From assembly GCA_914767715.1 (NCBI GenBank), contig OU612073.1, positions 10,664,001 through 10,728,000 of the forward strand: a stretch of 64,000 bases of DNA. The letters run 5' to 3'. Below, piece by piece: positions 42,255 to 54,500 of this stretch; position 1 is the first letter of the stretch; every line of letters starts with the position of its first letter. Both the position numbers and the translations under genes were made by a program. Source of the stretch: Membranipora membranacea (taxonomy: Eukaryota; Bryozoa; Gymnolaemata; Cheilostomatida; Membraniporidae). The notes beneath the pieces are model-generated. The model did not search any database. It was not told where the DNA came from and worked only from the letters and a program-made list of their open reading frames with translations.

Positions 42255-42480
42255 AACATTATTTATTTCTGCCAGATCGAGGCACTAGATTTACAAATAA
42301 AAATTTCCTGCACTCATTTCTTAATGCACTCAAAAAATGTGATACACACTTTGCTCATCATATGCAATTGTTGCATGGCATTCACTGTTTCTATATGCTG
42401 CCCGCTCTGTCAAATCGAGTCACTAAGTTTGCAAAAAAGAATTTCCTACACTCATCTCCTGATGTATTTAAAAAACAACT
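42255..42480. repeat. Diverged direct duplication, spacing about 145 bp
   Basis: tgccagatcgaggcactaga, then atttcctgcactcatt, reappears as tgtcaaatcgagtcactaag, then atttcctacactcatc. It lies just downstream of the MRPS9 stop and probably within its 3' UTR. The minus-strand AATAAA near 42262 falls in the first copy. Confidence 0.65.
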
Positions 42481-42541
42481 ATGGTTACTCTGTAATATTG
42501 GCAAACAGGGCACACTTAGCTGACAATGAGAATGACACCCT

Positions 42542-45500
42542 CTATCTCTTCTTCCATGTTTTCTTAGCTCTGGCACCTCTCTGTCCTGGTTTTTCTCTTT
42601 CCCTCATCCTTGGGTCTCTCGTTAGCAAACCAACTACAAAAATCAGAATTATGTTGGTGCGGGTTTGGAATAATTTACACTATTTTTGACTTCGTGGAGA
42701 AAATGTTGAGAATATAAGGCTTCTTTCACTTTTTAAACTTGCACCAGCATCCTAGTGAGTGTCTTCAGCTGCTCATGTGAGCTTTGAGAACCCTCGTTGC
42801 ACCACAGCTTTGATAACAGCCACACATTTAATTATTGTGATTGATTGGCTGAAATCAGAGGATATTTTGATTGGAAGGGTTGTTTTGGATTTTTGACCAG
42901 AACCACGTCAACAGTTTACCCCCCCCCCCACAAATCCCTCCACCCATAACACGCTTACTGTCCGTGATATCCTGAAACTATGCAAAAAAATAAACAAGAC
43001 AGATTGATAAGGTTGATGTAACCCCAAAGAAGCTGAGCCTGGCTGCTATAAAACCATAAAGTTCCCACCTAATCAGGGTTACGTCAGATCATCCGTAAAC
43101 AAAAGAAATATAAAAACTGTCAACTAAATGGCTGATATTTCAAGTTAACGGCGACACATCCCCACTGAGCCTATGCAGGTGACAGGATCTACCAGTCTTG
43201 TCTGAAGAAGAAAGCGTCCATTCAGATATTATGTGATATGTGGTAAGTTTAATCCAGGTTTTATAGCGGGGACTTATTGAGAAAGATTGATTAAGGATTT
43301 AGCGTTGATCAAACCCTGCAGTGCATTGACAAGTAGCACAGCGTCGTCGCATTTATCAAAAACCTTCAATGAAAATTTGATTGGATATCTAGACCACCTA
43401 TCAAGTTTTGATATCAAATTTTTCGAGGATGATTTCATACCTTTTTTGTTGCCCCACCCTGCCACAATCCATGTGAATGGTTGGAAACAGAAAGTGACAC
43501 GATTTGGCTGCCAGGACACACTTTTACAGTAAATTGCAATGTCACCAGCACTTTACCAATGTGCAATTTAGTACATCTGCTCAGAATGTAGGGCAAATCA
43601 TAATGTTTAAAAATAGAAGAAGAGTACTCATTAGCTCCATCACAAATTGCAATTTGGAATGGTGACATCAGTTAATTTATTAATTAAGCGGTTATGCTGC
43701 AAATTCCTCTGAAGTTCAATCTTTATGATTGCAGTGGCTACACAGGAGCCGGCACCAAGGTCTTTGCAAATAAGTACATCTAGGTTTGGACAACCAAGCA
43801 TCAATCATTTTTTATTCCTATTTTGGTGGGTTTATCTGTTACAATATACAAATAGCCAAAATCACTCTTTGATTGTCCGAGTGAAGATTTGGGATGAGTT
43901 TGCCTTTTCAGAAGTCCAAGTCAATACTAATTTTGAGTACAGTGATAGTGATTTATTTGCTCAAAAAGTATCGCTGATTCTCATTCAAATACCCACAGTC
44001 AGACTCCCTATTGGATTTTTGTTTCTTATGTAACACAGTGGTGTCCAGTCGAGGATTCTCACTTTTAATGTTAATAATGTGAAGCTCTATCACATCTGAA
44101 CCGAACAATCCATCTTCTTTAAGGATGTTGGCACTCTACAGGTTGTGATATGAAGTGCTTATGTCAGCATCAACATAATTTGACGCCTGCAGTATGCAAA
44201 TATTATGGTTTTGACGTATTAATACTATGGGTTAATTAGACAAAAGAATTGGTCAATCGTGGTCCCTTCTCCACAACAATAAATTCTTCCTCCACAAATT
44301 CCTTGTTATAAGACCACAAAATTATCAAAGGGAAACCAATACACTTGATAAGAGTGAATTATTATGTAATTAAAGAGGCTTTGCTAACCAAATATTTGAA
44401 TTTTTGTGGAATCAAGGAGGACAGTGTTGAATTTGGCATTCTTTCGACCAATCACGCTCAGGGGAAGATCAAGGTGGGGCACCGGAAAAACAAATTGTTT
44501 CAAGTGACACTCAAAAATATGTTTATGAAGTTGGTGCTATAGTTACTGCGATCCAAATACTTCACATTACATTCATGTGGTATTTCCTCTTTCTTTTTTT
44601 TGTAGTTGCAACTTGCACAGGTACAATAATATGTATTACGGTGGAACTATTAATAGCAACATTTTTCAAATTATTGTTCAAGTGAACTGTTTCATAATAG
44701 ACAATGAATAATTCAGCACTTTTAACTAACCATCTTGAAGCATGTGCAACTTCCGAAGACATTCTTCTCATTGTTTTTAAATGAAATTATCGTGTTCAAC
44801 TTTCTCATTTTTTCTATCATGGGTTCATGATTTAAAGCAGTAATTTCTCAGAGATATTCCTGGTTTTTTTTACAAAGAATCCCTGTTATGTAATTGACCT
44901 CAAGGGGCAGGCCCTGGAGACAGGAGGTCCTGGATTTAAAGGATCTCAGGCTTTTTTTCTGGAACCGGGTTCAATTCAAATTGTTAAGCTCATGTCGAGT
45001 TTTTGCCAACATCAGTTGGAATCATGTGGGCTTGCATGGTCATTCTAGCTTTTGAACCAGGACATGGTACCCAGAAAAATAATCTTCAAAAGAAAATGGT
45101 GAAATATAGGCAGATGCACGCACACGACTTCCCTCGACTACAATGGAGCAATTGATTACCACCTTTAATCCCTTTTATCTTTCTTTCTTCATCAGATTTA
45201 TTGCTGCATGTATTTTCTTAAAACAACAGCGGTTGTCACTCATTTTGATGTTCGATTGGGCAACAATTTGTGGCCACCCTAAGTGTTTTAAAGTCCCCTG
45301 GTTAAAGTGACAGTCCTACTAGGCCTTGTTTGGTATGGTTTTAAAGATCTCAGGCTGAAAAGTCATTAGGGCATGTGAAATAAAACAGCCTGTGAACCTA
45401 ATTGCAGTAAAACTGCTGCAAAGTCTGAAAATTGGGACCATAGTGGATCATAGTGATTTATCGCCTCCCCCTGACCACTATGATCCTCTATGAGCCTTGC

Positions 45501-48500
45501 TAAAATAATTGAAAAAAACTAATTGCTATTTTCCACAGTTTTCATTTTTTTATTACTTTTATTTGCCCTATGAACTCACAATATTTGATTTACTTGGGTA
45601 ATATATCCACTTTTCTAATAGGACTGACCCTTTAACTCATATTTTTTGCAGATCAATTTCTTTAATTACGACAGCAATTGACATTTGGAAGCAACAAATT
45701 AAATTGTAATCTCTTACAAATCAATTGTAAGTTTCGGCACTGCAAAGTACAATAATATGTTTGATCTACTCCCATTTTTTCACCAATGGTTGAATGACAA
45801 TTAAGTGTTATGACAGCGTTTTGACATTGGGGCGTAACATCGAAGACAAACCCACTTTTTGCAAGTTTCGACCTTTTGCATGGTCAGTTTCTGATTAATT
45901 TGTGGCAAAATACTGTTCAATCAATCCTTGTTTTTTATCAGAGACAACAGCATTTATCCTAGAGGAGTGAAGTATTTGCAGGGAGTGAAGTTCACGATTT
46001 CACACATGCTAAAATGGTAAAATTTAGTGCTAGCTAACATTTACTCGACTTCACTATTTTATGTAAACTCCATACTTGGTGAAAATTGATGCTAGCTAAC
46101 ATCAAGTCACTCCAAACTAGCTAAACAAAATTCAAGCAAATATATAGAAGGAGGTGGCTCAGTTGGTTAGAGCATCGGACCATTAGCAGGCAAATGATGA
46201 AGGTCTTGGGTTAGAATCCTACTGTGGTCCAACGACTACTGGGGTTTGGTTGGCCCCCGGGTGTGCTCCAACCTGCCTGCAGACAGTGAGCAAACAGGGG
46301 CAGATATTGCGGCCTCGTCGCTCAGACAAAGGATTTCGCCGCCCATGCTTCGGGAGGGGGCGTGTGACAAGACATCTGATTTTTAATTTTTTTAATAAAC
46401 TCCTCTATGATATTGATAATATTATCACATCTCACCTTGTCGCATGCCCTCTCTGACCTCTTCTGTTTGGAATGCTGCCAGAGCGTTACTTATAGCCAGT
46501 CTGACAGCGCCTGCCTGAGCTGACATACCGCTGCCTGTAACAGTACACTCTATGTCTACTTTACCAAGAACGTCAAGTAAGACTAACGGAGTCATCACCT
46601 GTTCTCTAAAACCAAAAATATTTACAATAACACATCAGCAGAAAATTTTTGATTCAACTGTTAAGTTTGCACAAAGTTTTTTTCTTAACGTTCTATCATT
46701 TACTGAAATCAGATTTGGAATAATTGTCGCCATATACAGTGTAATGGTATACTTGAAGGGCCCTAAAACCAAAATAACTACAAAATTGAAGGCCAAGCAC
46801 TCACAATGGAGACAGATTCATACCGTTCATATACGAATGAGTACATTTTGGTTTATCTGTAAAGTTATATTACAGCAAAAGTACAATGTTATTTCCCTCA
46901 CATTCAAACATTTTCTGAATAGCAAATTGTGGAGTATTTTCATCCTATATAGTGTATCCTTGAAGGGTTACGCTTCCTTCATTTCACTTCAAGTTTAAAT
47001 TTTAACTATTAAAATATAAATAATTAAATATTAGTATTAATATAAGTTCATAGTTTTGACCCTGAATCAAGGCTCTGTGTGAAGGGTGAATAATCGACCA
47101 TGGGTGGGGAGGTGAAGTTTCAGTAAATATAAAAAAGTAAACACTAATCTATTAATTCCCGATTTCGATCTGCCATGACGCGAGCAATAAATTATCACAG
47201 TACAGGCTCAAATCCTCTCTATGAAGATCCAACTTAGCTAGATTTATCTATGTGACATTATTTAATGAAAAGTAATGGTGGGAATCGGCAAGCTGCGTGA
47301 CAATTTAGAAGTGGCATAAACTTCTTAATCTTAAAGATTACACTTGTTATAGTGACTCTTTGTAGAATTAAAGGCGATTACGCTGATTTTTTAAGGTTTA
47401 ATTATACTATAATCATAAATATAAATGTAATTCCATCCATCTGTTACGCGATAATCATAATATAATTATACTACTGTTGTATATATATATATATAACTGT
47501 TACAAAGTTTACCTTTCCATAAAGAAAGACATGGTCTTCCCATTTCGTTTCTCTTCAACCTTTATTGCAAGGTATCCTAGCCCTACTCGGGAGGAACATG
47601 ATTGAAATCGTTTGAACTTTGGTTCATAAATATGAAAAAACAAAAATCTTGACCGTAATATCGTAATAAACTGAGATTATTATGTAAAGCCAGGCTGACA
47701 TCAGTGACTGTATCATCTGAGTCTTAATCTCAACACAGAACATTATCCTCTGGATTCTGATTAATGAATCTTCTTGAAGTAGGGATAAACTTTCTTCAAC
47801 GTTTTGAAGCACCGAGTTGAATTTCAATTACATATTATTACATATGGTTCGTTTTAATTTAATTTTCTCTTTTGAACCCCCGGAGACCGAGGGTGTGTCA
47901 ACCTAATTTCCCGCAGTATAAACGGTAGCTGCTTGCCAGACTTAATCCAGGCCCATTTAACACTTTTTTATTCTATGACCCTTGCCATCCTCTTATCAGC
48001 TGTAATTTAAACCCGGATATGCGACAAGCCCCGGAGCGGTAAAGTAATCGCAGGAGAATAAACTCTCCTCTTCCTCCTTTTTCTTTATTAATGAATTTCC
48101 ACCTTGCCTACCTGGCCAACATTAACTCACCCTAAAAATGAACAATTAAAACTTTGCCTAAATTTGCTCCTCCTGGGTATCTATCTGTGTTCTGACACTG
48201 CTTAGGATTGTAATGATTTGTAGCACAATGATAATACAGGTCATTTGTGACATGTATGGTGTGCAAAGGTGCGTTTTTAATACCTAAGAAAGCTGTTTTC
48301 ATGAAAAGAACATGACTAAATTTATTCAGACTTTTTAACGTATAAGATATGGAAATTAGAGACCAGCTATTCTAAAGTCTATTTTCCGATCAGCAATCTG
48401 TAAAGGCGGAAAAATGTTCTAAGAGAAGATGGTGGTTCAAGATTTACTTAGTCATTGTGATTTTTTCACCCTTAAGACTTTGTTACAGCACCAAACCATA

Positions 48501-51500
48501 ACCCCAAACTCAATGTTCAGTTCTTGGGATACAGAGTTAGTCTTGCTAGCCAATCATGCTCGATGTTTGAGGAATCCTACCATACACATCCCTATAACAA
48601 CTAAGATGAGGAACTTAATTTACAAGGCAGGAATTTTGTTCCGTAAACCCTAGAGGGGTTAAGTATTTTGATGATGAACTTGCGGCTAACTAGATAATTT
48701 GTTTTTTTAACCACATTAGCCTAACTTCCGTAGTTAGCTTAAATTTGTATTAGCTAAAATTAGCTCAACTAGCCAAACTTTACCCCAGTTAAGAGTTTCT
48801 CCTCTAGGGTCTATTTTGATACCTTTGTGACAGTTCGGTGAAATAATCAATGCCAGCATCATTCACAGTGAACTTTCCAACCTCATCTGATGTGTTCTTA
48901 AAAGTCAGCTTACAATGTGCTTTGGCTGTTTTCCTAGCACCTGAAATACACATAAATAGAGAAATAAGAAAAAGAAACATACACAAATAGAGGGAAAAAT
49001 AAGGAGAAAAAAGTTAAACAAAACTAATCACTGTTCGAATGATTCGCATGAGAAAAGACATAAAGATGGATACTCATATAAATCAAGAAGGGAACTAAGC
49101 ATATTAGCCTGAGAGCACAATGTGACACATTAAGAAGGCAAGTAAGAGAGCTTCTCTAACCTGACTGAGGATCATTGGCCAACCTAACAGCTACTTCAAG
49201 ACATTACCTGGAGATAATTCAAGGTAGTTCAGGGGGGGGGAGGACCTGATTTTAGCAAACACAATTTTGCCTCGCCAAGGTATGAGTTTTAATGATGTAA
49301 TGTGGTTGCGTAAATTTTAGCTAGCCATAAACTAGCCTGTATACCTTACTCCTATAGGGTAAACGATGATGCGCTTACCTTGCTACCATTTCTTACCGTC
49401 AGCTGTTGTGAATTGCAGACCTGTCTCTTCATCGGTTTGCACTTCAGATAATTTTGCTAATTTAGACCAAGTGATCAGAGGTATCCTATAGCTTAATATA
49501 TACTCCGTTTCTATATGAGAGTGTGAGTGAGCGACCAACAAGTCCATCAGACGCAGAAATCGCTCAAACTAAAAGAGAGAACATTTAAAACATAATTATA
49601 AAAATGTACAGGTCATATTTGACCTACCCTAGAGCTAGGGGAATATATTACATTAGCTAGAGTTGGCTTATTTAGGGGTGATTCAATGTTAGCTGGCATC
49701 AATTTTCGCAATGTGGGGGCTTGTATATAGTACAGAGTAAATGTTAGCTAGCCAAAAAAATTCACGGGAGGAAAAGTTTGCCTCATCTCAAGTTTGTGAG
49801 AAGAGGCATTTTTTTTCCTCCTGTGATTCCTTGGTATGATCATGGTAACAAAAGAAATTCACCACATCTGCATTACCATTGATAGGCAGTCATTGGATAA
49901 GAAAGTATCTGAGATATTGAATCTAATGAGCAAAAAACTACAGATTGACACCTTGTCTTCCTCAGAGGGATAATGGGAGGAAATCGATATAGCAGGATGG
50001 GATTATATTGTATATGACGGAACAAACACTTGATTAACGTAAAACAAAATGTGTAAAAACAATAGCTAGATAAAAAAGAAATAAAGGAAAACCTGCTCTT
50101 CACCTCAGAGTAAAAGTCGTAAAATAATAATATGGATAATCTGTATTAGTTGTATACTAAAGCAGCATAAGCCCTACAGCTGTACCAGTGTAATCATTGC
50201 AACACCAGATTAGTGGTGTGAACAATGGAATCAAGCCTCATTCGATATTACCACAGATTAATTACAGCCCATACAATAATGTAAGGCACTCGTAATTGGA
50301 AAACTATTTAGAAAACGTTTTTTTTTGTAGCCTCATGCACATGTAACCAGAATGTAGAATTAAAACTTTCCCATTGAGATAAGATGAATCTACTCCAAAA
50401 CATTAATTGGAAGGCTCATGTGATTGGAAAACTCTTGGGAAAACCTTTATTGTAGTATCAGACACAAATGCACATGTAAACAGAATGTGAACGGAAGTTG
50501 AGTATTTGAAAAATTAAAATTTTCCCATTGAATTATAAGATGAACCCACTCCAAAAAATTGCAGATTTTGAAAATGAACAGATGGTTGTGACTTGTTTCA
50601 TCTCCTCCGTAACATAATTATTCAAATTTATCATAATCATAACAATTGGTGAGATGAGTAGATTTTTGTGGTATGGAGAACACTCCAACAAAAATAGAAT
50701 ATGCTTTGGTAAAAGGGGATAATTTTTACCACTCGGTCATCGCCAGATTTTGGCCTTCTGACCTGAATATAACTAAAAGAGCAGTTTTTGCACCATTTTC
50801 CTAAACTGGATGTTTGGATTATTTTGCTGTCATTTCACTATGTTATTTTATTTTGGTAAGGGCAGAATAATATTATGAAATAATGGCCGGCACTCAAATT
50901 TTCAAGTAGTTGATCAACAAGCTTGTTTTTTTTTTGACAATATTTACCCGAAACTTTTACGTATAACATTTTCCTCACATTTTAACCATACTATGTCAAA
51001 AGTGTAATTTCAGTGAGATCTGACTGGAGAGAAGTCTTTTAATGTAATCATACTTCCAATGATTACACCGTACCACAAATTGGGATCATATTCACTGCTG
51101 TTTTAGGGACACATTGTAGCACCCTGTTGAATGTTGACCTCACATTGTCTATACTGAGCAAAAACTTTCATAATCACTATCAGAGGTCTTGTTCCCAAAT
51201 CACTCAGCAGGGAGCAAAGACCAGAAAAGTGACGATTTAAAGCGGGGTGAATTCGATGATTTTTCTCATTTCTCTTCTCATTTCAACCGAAGGAGTTCCT
51301 GGATCGGGAAAATAGCATCGCTGCATATAGAAATTGCAGTCATTCTTAGGTGAAGAATTTTATTATGCTCTGTAATAAATGTGAATACTTTTAATGGGTG
51401 AAAACACGTTCAACCTCATCGAAAGATAAACGAATAAAAACATAACAATTTTTTTCTTTCCTGAAGAGCAGTTTTAAATGTTAAAAACTAATATAGACTT

Positions 51501-54500
51501 TTTACCCTTTGAATAGCCGCTAATTAATGATTAATCATAGACGAGCAAAACCATTTAAATTGCGGAAATTCAACGCCCTTTTTCCAGACCATAAACATGA
51601 TGATTAACAGCAGCATTAGCAACAATTAGATTTAATATTTTCCAATCCGCGCCGCAACGTGGCTCGTGACGCATTTCGTTTAATTGGTCGGGTTCTCAAA
51701 TCTGATTTATATTGGCGGACTTTTAAGATATTTACTTGCATATTGACCTCGGCACTTGGCTATCGGGCCTTTGATCTCACCTGCGAATCAGTTATTTCTT
51801 CTAGTATCGTCTTTTGTAAATCTTCTTTAGCAATCCATTTTGTCTTTTGTATTTCGTTATCTCTGTAATATTGAAAGGGGTTGAGTAACTCTTTGATATG
51901 TAAGATACAGGAACCGACAACCAGGATATAAAATGAATAATGTTCGCTAACCTGTACACTTGAAAATATAAAAAATGGCTCCTTTGTACTTTTGAAATAT
52001 TGTTCACAGTGCCCTTCCCTTTAAACCACACCATATTTATTAATTTAACTGTTCTTGGTTAAAATTGCAAAAAAGACTTATTTTCTTGACTTCTTTGGAA
52101 GGATAAGATAAGTTTAAGATATTTAAAACTCTTTCTATATACCAATAATTCTCATATTATCGATATAAATTAAAATTACATAACTTGAAACTAACCAGAC
52201 TTGTTGGAAACGGCAAAATAAAATTGAATGACCATGTGAGAAGCAGGAGGTGAAATCCCAGCAAATTTAATAATTTACGACCCACATTCAAAAGATACCT
52301 CTCAAACCACCCCAACCCATCCAAATAATGTTCATAATAATCGTGCCTCATCTGTGAACTGGTAATGAATTAAGAAACATCCAAACGTCAAGAAATTATT
52401 TGTGTAGTTGTAATCTATAACAAGGAGTATTATTGTTCTTAGCTCGCTTAATTACTATCAAACAAAACTGTAGGACGTTGTGTGTCTCAGTTTCTTCAGA
52501 CGCAAACACAATTCAAGACACGGATGCGGCCAGGGTCGGTGATGTATTTGTTGACGGCCAGAACTTTGCCATAATTTATCTGAGAGATCCTGCTTAGCCA
52601 GCTGTCTAATGTGTGGTCGGATACAGATGGTGACATTAAAAAATAAGAAGACATTACAAAAATTAAAAGTGCAATGATTATTAAGCAATGACAACAAGCA
52701 AATCATCAGCTTCCCCGGCTGGGGGGCCATCAGGCGGGAGAGGGGGGGGGGGCTGGGTGTTTACATAATTCTGGGAGCTCAGACTACAGAGAACGATACT
52801 CTGCTAAGCTTAAAAATATTAAAAAAATCAAAATATTAATATTATATTATTTAAATACAAAAGACAGTTCATGAAAATTACATGGCGCAATACTCCATCA
52901 GCAACTTGGCAAAATTATTATTTTCAATCATGGCAGAGAGCTTTGCCCTAGATCATTATTGTTGTATGCAATATATTCAGTGTTTGCGTTTCAAATTCAC
53001 CCTGCATATATATCGCGTGTATTGTATAAAATATCACAAATGAGATACCCATTGGCTTGCACGCAAAATTTAAATATCATTGCTGCCCTTTTGAACATAA
53101 GGGTAGCTGGAAAGTGCACAATTCCACTACCACAAAAAGACCCAGAGGATAACAAACCACCCTAGCATTGAATAGTGTAACAGTCGATGCATGTTTTTCT
53201 GTATATATATTGTATACAACACTGTGAATTAACATCTATTGTCTAAGTTTTTGTTCAGATACAATTGCCGTAATTAAATTTCACAGCCAATAAATTTCTA
53301 CTTATAAAAAATAACTCTAGTTTTTGAGTTATTCGCCACTCACTTTTCTATCGATGTTGCATCAACTGAAGAAGATGATTGTGTTGCTTGGCGCCTGTCT
53401 AGGGCATGAATCTTCTGCCCAGCTGTCTGAAATGTGTAAGAAGGTAAGAAACATAACACAGTGTGAGAATTGTCTGTTCATTGACATAAATGAGACAACT
53501 CCAAGTTTGCTGATTTGCAGACTTCTACACTTATTTACATTCAAGGTTAGGCCTATATGAAAGTGATATGAAAGTTTGCCAAAAACAAAAATTATTCTGA
53601 TAAACTTACATGCATTAATTCGTAGTAGTTTGGCTTTCCTGTGAAGAAGAAGGGATGGAACGGCCTTCCACTGGAATCAAACTCAGCAGCTGTAAATAAA
53701 TAATCATACAATGGTTATATGATAAGATGTATGTGGCCACAGAAGAGGTATTATATGACACTGTTCCATCATTTGCTCAGGTGAAAACAAGACCTGAAAC
53801 CAATCAACCCTTGTGAAACAAGAAAGAGAAATTTACAACATATACATATGATTCTATGCATTCTGCTTTACCCGAGATTCCGGAAGAAGAGTAAGTTGTG
53901 CAGTTTTGCAGGTTAGTAGAATTCTTACCTTTCCGTACAGGGAATATTTCTTTGGGATGCCTCATCATAGGTCTGGAACGTATAGAGTGCAAACCTGAAG
54001 GTAGTAAATATTCTATCGCTTCCTGCAGAATAAACAATAGAGAATATTCTGAGTGGTTGAACTAATAACAAGCAAAGAGAAATCGATGAAAATGAGGAGA
54101 CAACTTCAAATTGACATGGACTTTGACGATTTGGAAAATTGAGTCATGATCCACTTTAGCATTTTCACTAATAGCAGAGTGATAAGCACCTCTATAGGGT
54201 ATTTGTTCATCATGGAACATAATAATTAAATGGGAGATTCTGGCCAATAATCTGTGAAGGAACCATCATGCAAAATCTAACTAGAAATAGACCACTGAGC
54301 TTATTGGTATTAGTATCATTTTCATCAGGCTTATATAGTAAAATGGTAGCTGGATGACCAGTAAATCCTTTTTGATGATTGCATAAGACAACGCATAAGT
54401 ACCCCACAGAAGAGTTAGAATGAACTCCTTACATTGCAGGGTAGAATGAAAATGTATCATATATGCATTTTCTGAACAGTTAATGATTTTCCCATTCATA

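Noticed and set aside
47512-47600. Minus-strand open block ending FFMER with a donor in the phase that would join the MRPS9 exon starting at 46605
   Set aside because: It has no S9 similarity. The exon at 48823-48940 (GARKTAKAH) joins the 46605 exon directly in the same phase and matches the family, so including this block would disrupt the S9 domain.
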